A stretch of DNA of 58,077 nucleotides from Eubacterium sp. CAG:180. GTDB taxonomy: Bacteria > Bacillota > Clostridia > Oscillospirales > Acutalibacteraceae. The stretch's first letter is position 1, and the number at the start of each line of letters is the position of its first letter. The notes under the pieces were generated by a model, which ran no database searches, was not told the origin of the DNA, and saw nothing but the letters and a program-made list of their open reading frames with translations. Shown here one piece after another: positions 16,691 to 25,877 of this stretch. Location: assembly GCA_000432435.1 (NCBI GenBank), contig HF993136.1, positions 32,521 through 90,597 of the forward strand, in the 5' to 3' direction. The position numbers and the translations under genes are program-made.

Positions 16691-17395
16691 TTACATAAAC
16701 AAATACTCGAATTTTCGGCTGGTTGCCATTGAAAAGTAATTTTTTCCTGCAACTATTATATGGTCATTTACCCTAATTCCAAGCTTTTTAAGCATCAAAA
16801 TAAGGGCTCGCGTCGCATCAACGTCGGCAGCAGAAGGAGCCGCAACTCCTGACGGATGATTATGCGATATAATTACCGAAGAGGAATTTGTGTTGATAGC
16901 CTCACTTACAAGCTTTCGCATATTAAGATCGGTGTAATCAGGATTACCTTCCGAAACTTCAATAAACTTTTTCACTTTGCAATTATTATCAAGACAAACA
17001 GCATAAAGCTTTTCGGTATTAGCCCCGATGAACCGCGACATAAAATATTTACCGGCAGCCTCAGCAGAATCAAGAACAATACTTTCGTTTTTGATTTTAT
17101 CCTGCTCATAACGAGAAAACAGTTCCGGCATAAGCTTAATTAAGGTAGCTGTATTCTCTCCTACACCGACAACATTCATAAGCACATCTTTAGGTGCATC
17201 AAACACAGCCGAAAGAGAGCCGAATTCGTCAAGCAATCTGTGAGCAATATCATTTGTATCCTTTTGCGGAATGGAATAAAAAAGTAAAAGTTCAAGCACA
17301 TTATGGTCGGCAAAAGTTTTCAAACCTTCGTGTTCAAATCTTTTCCTTACTCTTGCTCGATGGTTTTCGTGCAAATTACGGCTTGAGTCGGACAT
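16691..17395 (-). CDS. radC: RadC family JAB/MPN domain protein
   Basis: 234-aa RadC family protein: an N-terminal helix-hairpin-helix region (NVLELLLFYSIP to VGVGENTATLI) and a C-terminal JAB1/MPN metalloprotease-like domain with the zinc signature HNHPSGVAAPSAAD. Historically called a DNA repair protein; its true role is uncertain in the family. It starts 1 nt after the pyrE stop and ends at a bidirectional terminator, closing the metF-to-radC unit. Confidence 0.9.
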   Translation of the reverse strand: MSDSSRNLHENHRARVRKRFEHEGLKTFADHNVLELLLFYSIPQKDTNDIAHRLLDEFGSLSAVFDAPKDVLMNVVGVGENTATLIKLMPELFSRYEQDKIKNESIVLDSAEAAGKYFMSRFIGANTEKLYAVCLDNNCKVKKFIEVSEGNPDYTDLNMRKLVSEAINTNSSSVIISHNHPSGVAAPSAADVDATRALILMLKKLGIRVNDHIIVAGKNYFSMATSRKFEYLFM

Positions 17396-17396
17396 T

Positions 17397-17981
17397 TTAT
17401 TTTATCTTTCTGCTGCCGGGCTTGACAAGCGGTAATCCGCTTTCACGGCAAAGCGGACAATTATCAGCTTCCCACGAAACAACGTCAGCCGAATATACAG
17501 CCTTATACGGAACGCCGAAATCAATTTTTCCGTCGGTTCTGTCTACAATAGAACCAACACCGACAACAACACCGCCTGCTTCTTTGACAAGATTTATTAC
17601 TTCTCGAACAGAGCCGCCTGTGGTCACAACATCCTCTACAACAAGAACACGCTGACCCTTCTCAATAACAAAGCCTCGTCTGAGAGTCATCTTGCCGTTT
17701 TCGTCACGTTCGGTAAAAAAGTTTTTACATTTGAGAGCGCGGCTGACTTCATACGCCATTTGGACTGCTCCCATGGCGGGGCCGATTACTACTTCCACAT
17801 CGTCATTTTTGAACTTATTAGCAAGATCTGCGCAGAGCTCTTCGCTGTACTTTGTATTACAGAAAATCTTTGCACACTGAAGATATTTATTTGAGTGTCT
17901 GCCTGATGTTAAAAGGAAATGTCCTTCCTGTAAAACACCTGCTTCTTTTAATACCTCAAGTACTCTTTCTTTAGAAAGCAT
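17397..17981 (-). CDS. pyrE: Orotate phosphoribosyltransferase
   Basis: Type I phosphoribosyltransferase making OMP from orotate and PRPP in pyrimidine synthesis (194 aa). The PRPP-binding signature is VLVVEDVVTTGGSV; IGPAMGAVQMAYEVSRAL and the loop RRGFVIEKGQRV are conserved. The C-terminus CPLCRESGLPLVKPGSRK is characteristic of the clostridial form. SD GGAGG. Placed away from other pyr genes, in a unit with folate and unknown-function genes. Confidence 0.94.
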   Translation of the reverse strand: MLSKERVLEVLKEAGVLQEGHFLLTSGRHSNKYLQCAKIFCNTKYSEELCADLANKFKNDDVEVVIGPAMGAVQMAYEVSRALKCKNFFTERDENGKMTLRRGFVIEKGQRVLVVEDVVTTGGSVREVINLVKEAGGVVVGVGSIVDRTDGKIDFGVPYKAVYSADVVSWEADNCPLCRESGLPLVKPGSRKIK

Positions 17982-18063
17982 AATTAACCTCCGAAATGTT
18001 TTTTTATATTATAACTCATATTTTCTCTTTTGAAAAGAGAAACAAGCGTAAAAAAAGTTCCGT

Positions 18064-18615
18064 TTATGATTTAAATATCCTTTTAAAGCTTTTACGCCAC
18101 TTCAGCATATATAAAGTAATGAGTCGCGTAAGAGCTATATCATAGATTAAAAACACAACATTGCCGAGAGCCAACAAAATCCAAGCGGCCGCGGCACCAT
18201 ACTTTTTCATCTCTTCAAACGGCACCTTGAATACATAGGTGACAATCAAAAACGCCAATATCATTGAGATATTAAATATTATAAATTTAACGGTCCAAGA
18301 CAGTGCTTTGTTGAGTTTTTTCTCAACCATAGCCTTAATAATCGGATAGTAGCCGAAAAACATCACATACATAACGGCCGCCTCTTTATCGGCAACAAGC
18401 AACATCGAGAGCAAGCCGACTACGAAATAAACACCGAAAGCCCATTTTTTGTTAACTTCAATAACTATTATAACAAGCAAAAGGCCGGCAATAGCAGGTA
18501 TGGCATACGTAAGTGTCGGTATCGCCGAAGTCAAAAGCATAAGAACAATTGACAAAGCAGCAATAATACCGCCGATTGCGGTTTTCGTCGAATTTTTATA
18601 AAAGCTCTTATTCAT
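18064..18615 (-). CDS. Integral membrane protein, ECF S-component-like, unknown function
   Basis: 183 aa with about five hydrophobic helices and the opening TKTAIGGIIAALSIVLMLL, which resembles the N-terminus of energy-coupling-factor substrate-binding (S) components. No binding motif is recognisable, and there is no ECF ATPase or T component nearby. The C-terminus is basic (MLKWRKSFKRIFKS). It starts 3 nt after the J-domain-like gene, so the two are translated together. It may be a membrane partner of that protein, by position only. Confidence 0.7.
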   Translation of the reverse strand: MNKSFYKNSTKTAIGGIIAALSIVLMLLTSAIPTLTYAIPAIAGLLLVIIVIEVNKKWAFGVYFVVGLLSMLLVADKEAAVMYVMFFGYYPIIKAMVEKKLNKALSWTVKFIIFNISMILAFLIVTYVFKVPFEEMKKYGAAAAWILLALGNVVFLIYDIALTRLITLYMLKWRKSFKRIFKS

Positions 18616-18618
18616 AGC

Positions 18619-19260
18619 TCAGCACCATGGGATTAAATCGCCGCCCATACATTCGCAACAGCAATCGGCACACATAAGTCCCGAACAAATGTCACAAGCA
18701 CTACACCCTGTTCCTTTTTCATGAGAAGTACGGTATCCGCCTGATGCGTTATTATTCAAATTGTTAAAAGCATCTGTGTATTCTCGATTCTGAGGTTCCA
18801 TACTGCAAGCGGTGGAGTAATTTTTATATGCTTCATCAAACCAACCGCGCCTCTGCTGAACCTGACCTTTTAAAAAATACCACTCGGCATTTCTGATATC
18901 CTTCGGAATACCGTCAAGAATCGTTTCAGCATCATCAATTCTTCCGGACCGAATTTGCGCTCTTACATCCGGATACTGTGAATTTCCATAGCCGTTATCA
19001 GCACCGTAATAACCGTTGTGTTGAGCGGAAGTGTTGTAAGAAGGACCATAAGATGCAGCGTTGTCTCCATAGCGTTCGGCCATGATGGCATCGTATGCTC
19101 TGTCAAGTTCATCCATTTTTTTCTCGGCAATATCGGAGAGCGGACTGCTTGAATAATTGTCCGACTGATACTTTCTGGATAACGTTCGGTATGCTTCTTT
19201 TATTTCATCGTTTGAGGCATTTCTGCCGACACCAAGAACTCTGTACGGATCTGTATTCAT
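18619..19260 (-). CDS. J-domain-like protein lacking HPD, with TPR-like region and cysteine-rich tail
   Basis: 213 aa. Residues 1-65 match a J domain (DPYRVLGVGRNASNDEIKEA), but the HPD motif that activates DnaK is QSD (32-34). The codons CAG-TCG-GAC differ from HPD codons by single-base changes in His and Pro. Residues 70-95 are Tyr/Gly/Asn-rich and look disordered. Residues 100-170 resemble a TPR helix pair (AEWYFLKGQVQQRRGWFDEA). The last 28 residues hold nine cysteines, suggesting metal binding. It adjoins DUF5685 upstream and the membrane protein downstream with almost no spacing. It probably does not act as a normal DnaK co-chaperone; function unknown. Confidence 0.75.
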   Translation of the reverse strand: MNTDPYRVLGVGRNASNDEIKEAYRTLSRKYQSDNYSSSPLSDIAEKKMDELDRAYDAIMAERYGDNAASYGPSYNTSAQHNGYYGADNGYGNSQYPDVRAQIRSGRIDDAETILDGIPKDIRNAEWYFLKGQVQQRRGWFDEAYKNYSTACSMEPQNREYTDAFNNLNNNASGGYRTSHEKGTGCSACDICSGLMCADCCCECMGGDLIPWC

Positions 19261-20127
19261 TTATCTGCTCACCTCTTTATCTTTTTCAGTAATCATTTTT
19301 TGTTGATTCTCAAGACCATCAAAAATAATGTTTTCAAGAATTTCTTTATAGCATTTTATATCGAGCAAATTAAAAGCAAGCGCAGCTTCATTTGCGGTAA
19401 GCCGCAATGATTTGATTATAGGTTCACGATCAAACGCTTTGCTTTCAATCTTATATTTCTCAATGAACGGATTGTAATTATGACTCTTTAAATCTTTTGT
19501 AATATCATCGTATGCATCGGTCAGATATACCCATCTGCCGAGGCAATAACCGACTCTTTTCGATATGAGTCTCTTTTCTTCGTTTTGTATGCCGTAAGTC
19601 ATTATAGCAGCCAAAGCCTTTGCACTTGGATCGGCCGCAAGATCTGTTGATAAGGTCTTTTCATTTTCAATTTGAGCTTGTTCGTTCATAGTTTTTTCTA
19701 TAACGGCACACAAATTCGGATAAAGAGCTTTTGCTTTTTTATATTTTCTTTTCATATACAGTAATGCGAGTCGACAAAAAGATCTTTTGAAAAAGCCGCT
19801 GTCGTTAATACTGTCAATCAATTTAAAATACGATAAAATTACTGTAACCGACGCAACAAACTCAAACGCTTTGTCTTGCCCGCATATATAGCCGCATTTC
19901 TTGAGAGGATTAAACGGACACACACCTTTTTCGTATTTGCAATCCGCAACTTCGGAAATTGCAGCTCTGTACAAATAAAGAAAAGTTGCATCATAGCTCA
20001 AAAGACCTCTTGCAATAACGCCGTAATGTCTTCCGAGCGCACGACATACCGAGCAATAAGCGGCTTTATAGATTTCGTAATCTTTAATCTTAAGCTCAGG
20101 CTTATAAATCCTTACGTAGCCGAACAT
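19261..20127 (-). CDS. DUF5685 family protein
   Basis: 288 aa from the chosen start, beginning MFGYVRIYKPELKIKDYEIY and then AAYCSVCRALGRHYG, the conserved opening of DUF5685. Cysteines recur in CKYEKGVCPFNPLKKCGYIC, suggesting a metal site. A histidine/aspartate-rich helical region follows (YDATFLYLYRAAI, YLTDAYDDITKD) that resembles all-alpha isoprenoid- or metal-binding bundles, but no activity is known. An in-frame GTG 9 nt upstream overlaps the SD AGGTGA, so ATG at 20127 is chosen. It immediately follows metF and immediately precedes the J-domain-like gene. Confidence 0.75.
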   Translation of the reverse strand: MFGYVRIYKPELKIKDYEIYKAAYCSVCRALGRHYGVIARGLLSYDATFLYLYRAAISEVADCKYEKGVCPFNPLKKCGYICGQDKAFEFVASVTVILSYFKLIDSINDSGFFKRSFCRLALLYMKRKYKKAKALYPNLCAVIEKTMNEQAQIENEKTLSTDLAADPSAKALAAIMTYGIQNEEKRLISKRVGYCLGRWVYLTDAYDDITKDLKSHNYNPFIEKYKIESKAFDREPIIKSLRLTANEAALAFNLLDIKCYKEILENIIFDGLENQQKMITEKDKEVSR

Positions 20128-20132
20128 GTAAA

Positions 20133-21005
20133 TCACCTCGCAGAAAGTACCGAGGACAAGTTCTCCATTATCTTTCCGGCAACCTCCGGTTTATTCATTG
20201 TATATATGTGTATGCCACTTACGCCGTTAGATATCAAATCTATTATTTGCTCCGTGGCGTATGCTATACCGGCTTGCTTTAAAGCTTCCGGATTATCAAT
20301 AAATCTGTCCATCATACGTCTGAATCGCGGCGGTAATGAGGTCTGAGAAAGAGCGCAGGAACGCTTAATTTGTTTAGCGTTAATTACAGGCATAACGCCT
20401 GCTATAACCGGAACATCTATGCCCGCTTTCAATGCTCTGTAAAGAAAGCTGTACATTACATTGTTATCAAAAAACATTTGTGTAACTAAAAAATCGACGC
20501 CGCTGTCAACTTTTATTTTTAAATTTTCAATATCCTTTTGCAGACTTTCGGCTTCCGGGTGACATTCCGGATAGCATGCAGCACCTATGCAAAAGTCACC
20601 TTTTGATTTAATAGCTTCAATCAATTCATATGCGTAATGATAATAATCGGGATTATCAGGGTCATATCCGTCCGGAAGATCTCCGCGAAGAGCAAGTATA
20701 TTATTAACGCCGGCAGCACCGAGATCGTTTATAATTTTGTCAAGCTCTTTTTTGGTAGAAGAAGCACACGTAAGGTGAGCAAGTGCAGGAATAGAGAGGT
20801 CATTTTGTATATGAGCGGCTATTTTCGGAGTATTAACAGATGTACCCCCGCCTGCCCCGTATGTAACGCTGATGAAGTCGGGACGATAAACGGCAAGCTT
20901 ATCAACGGCGTCCTCTACCGGCTTATAAGGTGCATTATTTTTAGGCGGAAAAACTTCAAATGACGTTGACAATCCGTTGTCCTTAAATGTCTCGGTTATT
21001 AACAA
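20133..21005 (-). CDS. metF: Methylenetetrahydrofolate reductase
   Basis: FAD-dependent 5,10-methylene-THF reductase, 290 aa. Motifs: STSFEVFPPKNNA at the N-terminus (catalytic Glu), DFISVTYGAGGGTS, ALRGDLPDG, FCIGAACYPECHPEA and DFLVTQMFFDN. It supplies methyl-THF for methionine synthesis or one-carbon metabolism. The start is TTG (21003-21005) with SD GGAG 9 nt upstream; no ATG is available before the conserved N-terminus. First gene of its unit with a promoter at 21041-21069. Confidence 0.93.
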   Translation of the reverse strand: MLITETFKDNGLSTSFEVFPPKNNAPYKPVEDAVDKLAVYRPDFISVTYGAGGGTSVNTPKIAAHIQNDLSIPALAHLTCASSTKKELDKIINDLGAAGVNNILALRGDLPDGYDPDNPDYYHYAYELIEAIKSKGDFCIGAACYPECHPEAESLQKDIENLKIKVDSGVDFLVTQMFFDNNVMYSFLYRALKAGIDVPVIAGVMPVINAKQIKRSCALSQTSLPPRFRRMMDRFIDNPEALKQAGIAYATEQIIDLISNGVSGIHIYTMNKPEVAGKIMENLSSVLSAR

Positions 21006-21040
21006 AAACGGTCACTCCAAATTTACTTTTATATTTTAAT

Positions 21041-21069
21041 ATAATAGCATAGCAAAAAATAATAGACAA
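21041..21069 (-). promoter_or_regulatory. metF operon promoter
   Basis: Minus strand: -35 TTGTCT (21064-21069), 17-bp spacer, -10 TATTAT (21041-21046). It should drive metF through radC. Confidence 0.68.
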
Positions 21070-21138
21070 GTAAAAACACTGATTTATCAACGAAATTTAC
21101 ACTTTGTTAACAAAACAATGGATAAAAAAAGAAAAACC

Positions 21139-21162
21139 TCGGGTGAAAAGAATATCACCCGA
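21139..21162 (-). terminator. Terminator after the DUF4430 lipoprotein gene
   Basis: 8-bp arms TCGGGTGA / TCACCCGA with an 8-nt loop; on the minus strand the stem is followed by GGTTTTTC. It ends the transcription unit that contains the transcobalamin-like pair. Confidence 0.85.
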
Positions 21163-21180
21163 AGCTTTTTATAGTAAAAA

Positions 21181-21879
21181 TCAAACATCATTACCGAGGT
21201 TACATGTAAAAACGAACTCTATTTTGTCACCGTTCGTCAGCTTGTAGCTTTTGCATGAAACATTTGGCAGCACACCGTTAACCTTATACATCCATCCGCT
21301 TCCCTGACCGCAATCAAATTCTGCAAGACCGCTTATACTTCTTACATATCCTCCTGATGTAATCTGATAAGAAATGCCGTTAGCCTTTAATGTGCTTTTT
21401 AACACTCTCATAACAGAATCTCCGGTGTTAAATTCGTCTGTAACAGATTTTAGTATTACACCGTCAGACGGAATTGCGGCAGGCAAAGACATATTATGGC
21501 TGTTCGCATAGTTAACCGCATTAATGCAGGTTATTGATAATGTATAAGTGTTAGCTGTATTGTTTTCAATTTGTTCCGCATCGGTGCCGACGTTATTGTT
21601 GTCGTCAGTCTCCTTAACAGTGCCGTTATCATTTTTTATGTGCTTCTGTTTGGCTGAATTTTTTTCGATAGAGCGTAATTCACTCGCCGGTTCCGAATCA
21701 GCACTAAAGCTTTCATCGACATTTTCGGTTGCGGATTCTGTTTCACACAGCGACGTACTTTCTGTGCTGTCAACAACTGTATCAGAAACAATGTCTTCAC
21801 GTTTACATGAAGACATTGAAAATGCTAATATAAAGACTAAAACAACATAACAGAGCCTTTTGAGATTACTGCTCTTCAT
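21181..21879 (-). CDS. DUF4430 (transcobalamin C-terminal-like) lipoprotein
   Basis: 232 aa. The signal ends MSSC with Cys25 as probable lipid-modified residue. A long Ser/Thr/Glu-rich linker follows, then a C-terminal DUF4430 domain (about 125-232) with VMRVLKSTLKANGISY, GSGWMYKVNGV and LTNGDKIEFVF. DUF4430 is the family of the beta-domain of transcobalamin and intrinsic factor. The gene overlaps the end of the toroid-repeat gene by 14 nt, so the two are translationally coupled. A longer frame starting at GTG 21906 lacks an SD. Likely a surface ligand-binding or partner-binding protein. Confidence 0.82.
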   Translation of the reverse strand: MKSSNLKRLCYVVLVFILAFSMSSCKREDIVSDTVVDSTESTSLCETESATENVDESFSADSEPASELRSIEKNSAKQKHIKNDNGTVKETDDNNNVGTDAEQIENNTANTYTLSITCINAVNYANSHNMSLPAAIPSDGVILKSVTDEFNTGDSVMRVLKSTLKANGISYQITSGGYVRSISGLAEFDCGQGSGWMYKVNGVLPNVSCKSYKLTNGDKIEFVFTCNLGNDV

Positions 21880-23038
21880 TATTCTTTTTTGAAGCAATAA
21901 TGACACCCGAAAGTACCATTAAAGCGGCAGAAGACATTAAAATTATGTTTGAACTGCCTGTTCTCGGAATGTCGACAGTCTTAACGGTTGTTGCTTCAGC
22001 CGTTTCGGTTTTGGTAACCGATGTAGTACCTGACGTCTTATCAGAGCCGGGTTCCGGAGTCGGAGCATGCTCAAATGTGTAAATGTTGGCCTCGCCGTTT
22101 TTTAATCTCTCGTATGAATTAAGAGCCATAAGCATTTGATAAGAAGAAAGTGTATTCGGCTGATTGCTGTAGTCAAGCGCCGCACCCGTAGAAGAATCGA
22201 CGAACTGAGCCAATGCAGACACGGGGTTGCCGTCGGCTTTAGAATATTCGCTTCCCGTGGGATCAATTCCAAGCATGCAAAGTGCGATTATCACCTGAGA
22301 TGTGCTCTCACCGCTTTTAGAGTTCCAAGCCACATATCCAAAAGAACCGTCATCAAACTGTTGGGTTTTGATATAAGCGAGGGCTTTGTCAACAGAGTCT
22401 TTAACTCTTTCATCGGTATTATAGTATTTAGCCAAGGCCTGAACGGTCATAGCGGTTGTATCAACGTCCGATGATATTCCGTATCCCATATCTACGGTGC
22501 AATAAGGGAATCCACCGTCGCTTTGCTGACCGGCTATTATTGTTTTAAGCATTGTATCAAGCATCTCGGCACTTATATTTTCTTCTGCAAAGTTAAGAGC
22601 CGTAAGAGGATAAGTAATGCTGCTCATATAGGTTTGAGAGGAATAATCAACTGACTTCAGTGCGGAAATGAGGTCTTTTCCTCCGATATTTTCAGGATCC
22701 AATCCATACGCTTTAACCGAGAGCGCAATTCTTGCTAAATCACTCGGCTTTAATGACGCATAATTTTCTTTGACTGCGTTATTTATGTATTCCGAATATT
22801 CCGGATATACATCTTTTTCACCGCATCTTGAAAGTACAAAAACAGTCCAATCGGCGTCATTGTCAACAACCGAGGTATCCGAAAAATCAAATTGTGTGTT
22901 TTCGGGATTTGAAAGATATTTTTTAAGACCCGACGAAAGGCCCTTTGTGTCCGCAGCAAAACCAGTAACAGTCAATACCGAAACGGCAACAATTACCGAT
23001 ATTAACGCTGCAAAAAATTTACTTGTTTTTCTTTTCAT
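21866..23038 (-). CDS. Exported alpha/alpha-toroid repeat protein with sortase signal
   Basis: 390 aa: signal peptide (1-29), then prenyltransferase/squalene-oxidase-type alpha/alpha-toroid repeats with characteristic turns (QQSDGGFPY, QQFDDGSFGYV), a Ser/Thr linker, and a C-terminal sorting signal IPRTG (357-361) followed by a hydrophobic helix and charged tail. The same fold forms the N-terminal barrel of transcobalamin and intrinsic factor. Sortase anchoring would place it in the cell wall, next to the membrane-anchored DUF4430 lipoprotein encoded downstream. SD AAAGGAG. It begins 37 nt after the oxidoreductase gene with no strong terminator in between. Ligand unproven. Confidence 0.82.
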   Translation of the reverse strand: MKRKTSKFFAALISVIVAVSVLTVTGFAADTKGLSSGLKKYLSNPENTQFDFSDTSVVDNDADWTVFVLSRCGEKDVYPEYSEYINNAVKENYASLKPSDLARIALSVKAYGLDPENIGGKDLISALKSVDYSSQTYMSSITYPLTALNFAEENISAEMLDTMLKTIIAGQQSDGGFPYCTVDMGYGISSDVDTTAMTVQALAKYYNTDERVKDSVDKALAYIKTQQFDDGSFGYVAWNSKSGESTSQVIIALCMLGIDPTGSEYSKADGNPVSALAQFVDSSTGAALDYSNQPNTLSSYQMLMALNSYERLKNGEANIYTFEHAPTPEPGSDKTSGTTSVTKTETAEATTVKTVDIPRTGSSNIILMSSAALMVLSGVIIASKKNNEEQ

Positions 23039-23075
23039 AGTGAAAACTCCTTTATAAATCTCACAGATAAATATT

Positions 23076-25877
23076 TTAGTAAATATCTGTAAAAGTCTTT
23101 ACAAACGAATCGCTTAGGTTCTGCCTGTACGCTCCGCCCTTTCTGATTATTTCTTTGTGAATCGCTGAGCTTTCATGAACATCTTCGGATTTTTCATCAA
23201 AGTTTTTGATTACAAGTGCCTTCATAACCGACAAAGCCGTCGGCAGAGCACTGTTTACCGCACAATTCAAATGCTTAATACCATCAGTATCAATATATGT
23301 TCCGCTGTCTGAGACAAAAGGCGTGCACACTATTGAAATATCGGCTTCCGCATTTTGTTTAAAGTCAATTGCAATTAAAGTGCTTTTTTTAACATTATCG
23401 AATGTGCTCTTTACAAGAATACATACATCATTATAAGGCATATCATCAACTGATTTTACCCCGTATTTTTCAAAAGCTCTGAATGCAGCGGCAGACGGAT
23501 TAAGCTCTGCAAAAACATTATCTGTAATATTAAATGCAGACTTGATTTCTTCCACGGTGACAGATGGACCGAGAACAACCGAAATATTACTTCTGTCAGC
23601 CTCCGAAACAATCTTTTTGACCGCTTGCAGCATTTTTCTTTGGTTAGTTAACGCCTGGGCTTTTAAGTCGTTAAGGGCAAACACAGAGAACTTACCCGCT
23701 TTGCACAGCAGACCGTTTTCCCCTGACGGTTTAATTCGAATTACAGTATTTCCGATTTTGTGGATTTCGGTTTTGCAAAGTGCGGAGCAAAGATTACACA
23801 CAGAATTTACGATTTCTTCCTTAACGGTAAGGTTTTTGACACACGGCTGCTTTTCGATAATTGCACCCGTCGGACAAACAACCGCGCACTGACCGCAAAA
23901 AGAGCAATCCGTTTTTTCGAGTGGCAGTCCAAACTCAGGCGAAACAACAGTATCAAATCCGCGACCGATAAGACCTAATGCCGTATTGCCCATTGCTTCG
24001 TCACAGACTCTGACGCAAAGTCCGCAAAGAATGCACTTGTCAACATTTCTTATTATAAGCGAAGATTTGTTTTCATTGTTTCTGCTGTGCTTCGCTCCAT
24101 TAAATTTTTCCGGCTTAACATTGTATTTATTTGCATACTTTATAAGCTTACAATCAAAGAAATCATGGCAACCGCATTCAAGGCAGCGCATTGCCTCGGC
24201 TTTGGCCTGCTCCTCGGTAAATCCCTTAGAGACTTCCTTAAAGCTGTTTTTCCTCTCGAGTGCAGGTAAAACATCTGCAGTCTGGCGTTTTGCTTTTTCA
24301 AATCGGGCAAAATAATCCGATGGCAATTCTCTTTCAACTCGGAAAGGCTTTTTGTATTTTACGCTTTCGCCATTTAAAAATCTGTCAATGACCACGGCTG
24401 CTTTTTGTGCTTCTCCGATAGCCGAAATTGCAATATCGGCGCCTTTATTTGTAATGTCACCTACTGCAAAAACTCCGTCAAGCGACGTTCTGAATGTTCC
24501 CTCATCGGCAAATATAGTATTACGTTTTGTCGTATCCAAACCGTCAAGACCTGATAAATCCGGATGTTGACCGATAGCCATAACGGCAGAGTCTAGATAT
24601 AACATTTCCGTGTCACCGACAATCGGTTCAGGCCTGCGCCTTCCGCCCGAATCCGGCTCACCGAGCTTCATTTTTTGCAGATTTACGGCTTTAAGCTTTC
24701 CGTTTTCTCCTACAAATTCAATGGGATTATTGAGAAATTTAAACTCAACACCCTCTTCGGTTGCTTCAGTTATCTCAAGCTCTTCGGCAGGCATTTCATT
24801 TCTTGTACGGCGATAAATAACATAAACCTTTTCAGCCCCGAGACGAACTGCGGTGCGACACGCATCCATTGCGGTGTTTCCGCCGCCTATAACGGCAACA
24901 GTTTTGCCTATTACCGGAGCATTCCCAAGCGACACTTCTCGCAAGAAATCAATACCACCAAAAACACCGTTCAATTCTTCACCGGGAATTCTCATTGAGC
25001 TGCTTTTCCAAGCTCCGGCAGCTACAACTACGGCATCAAAATCGTGTCGTAATTCTTCAAGTTGAATGTCGCGGCCGAGCCTAACATTATTTTTTAAATT
25101 AACTCCGAGAGCTTCTATCTGTGAAATTTCTCTGTCAAGAAGCTTTTTAGGCAGTCTATACTCAGGTATACCGTATCGGAGCATTCCGCCCATTTTCGGC
25201 ATCATATCAAACACATTGACGCTGTGCCCCAGCCTCCTGAGAAAATAGGCGGCTGTCAGTCCTCCCGGCCCGCCGCCGACAATTGCAACACGTTTGCCCG
25301 TGTCAGGCTCGACGTAAGGCACATACTTGTCGTTGCTTGCCATATCCATATCCGAAGCAAAAGCTTTGAGACCGGCTATTGAAATAGGTTCGTCAACAAA
25401 TTGTCTTCTGCACTTTTTTTCACAAGGATGCGGACAGATTCTACCTATGGATGACGGCAGAGGAATTTTATCTTTTATCAGCTTAACCGCTTCTTTATAT
25501 TCCCCGTTTGCAATAAGCCCCACATACCCTTGACAGTCCGTATTAGCCGGGCAAGCAAGTGTACACGGTGCTTTACAGTCTCCATCATGATCAGATAAGA
25601 GAAGCTCTAAAGCCGTTTTACGGGCACGCAGGATTCGCTCACTTTCAGTATGTATAATCATACCGTCATTAAGCTTTGTTGAGCAAGCACGTAAAAGCTT
25701 CGGTATTCCCTCAGCCTCGACAACACAAAGTCCGCAGGCACCGTACAGCTCAACTCTTCCGTCAAAACAGAGATTCGGTATTTCTATGCCGTTGTCGGCA
25801 GCAGCCCGTAACACGGTAGTGCCTTCGGGTACATTTATTTTTTTACCGTCAATAATAACACTGATTTCTTTCATCAT
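23076..25877 (-). CDS. Multidomain Fe-S/FAD oxidoreductase subunit (Stn-type A subunit: 2Fe-2S + NfnB/GltD-like + NuoG-like)
   Basis: 933 aa. Domains in order: 2Fe-2S ferredoxin (Cys37, 48, 51, 65); GltD-type Fe-S region (Cys101, 105, 109, 115 and 148, 152, 156); FAD fold GGGPGG (201-206); NAD(P) fold GGGNTA (331-336); a further cysteine group CLECGC...C (565-576); two 4Fe-4S clusters (615-625 and 658-668); a NuoG/FdhA-type cluster (694, 697, 701, 725); then a degenerate NuoG tail without an active site. With the NuoF- and NuoE-like subunits this matches the Sporomusa-type Nfn (StnABC), which couples NADH, NADPH and ferredoxin by electron bifurcation. Start ATG overlaps the upstream stop (ATGA). 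Confidence 0.85.
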   Translation of the reverse strand: MMKEISVIIDGKKINVPEGTTVLRAAADNGIEIPNLCFDGRVELYGACGLCVVEAEGIPKLLRACSTKLNDGMIIHTESERILRARKTALELLLSDHDGDCKAPCTLACPANTDCQGYVGLIANGEYKEAVKLIKDKIPLPSSIGRICPHPCEKKCRRQFVDEPISIAGLKAFASDMDMASNDKYVPYVEPDTGKRVAIVGGGPGGLTAAYFLRRLGHSVNVFDMMPKMGGMLRYGIPEYRLPKKLLDREISQIEALGVNLKNNVRLGRDIQLEELRHDFDAVVVAAGAWKSSSMRIPGEELNGVFGGIDFLREVSLGNAPVIGKTVAVIGGGNTAMDACRTAVRLGAEKVYVIYRRTRNEMPAEELEITEATEEGVEFKFLNNPIEFVGENGKLKAVNLQKMKLGEPDSGGRRRPEPIVGDTEMLYLDSAVMAIGQHPDLSGLDGLDTTKRNTIFADEGTFRTSLDGVFAVGDITNKGADIAISAIGEAQKAAVVIDRFLNGESVKYKKPFRVERELPSDYFARFEKAKRQTADVLPALERKNSFKEVSKGFTEEQAKAEAMRCLECGCHDFFDCKLIKYANKYNVKPEKFNGAKHSRNNENKSSLIIRNVDKCILCGLCVRVCDEAMGNTALGLIGRGFDTVVSPEFGLPLEKTDCSFCGQCAVVCPTGAIIEKQPCVKNLTVKEEIVNSVCNLCSALCKTEIHKIGNTVIRIKPSGENGLLCKAGKFSVFALNDLKAQALTNQRKMLQAVKKIVSEADRSNISVVLGPSVTVEEIKSAFNITDNVFAELNPSAAAFRAFEKYGVKSVDDMPYNDVCILVKSTFDNVKKSTLIAIDFKQNAEADISIVCTPFVSDSGTYIDTDGIKHLNCAVNSALPTALSVMKALVIKNFDEKSEDVHESSAIHKEIIRKGGAYRQNLSDSFVKTFTDIY

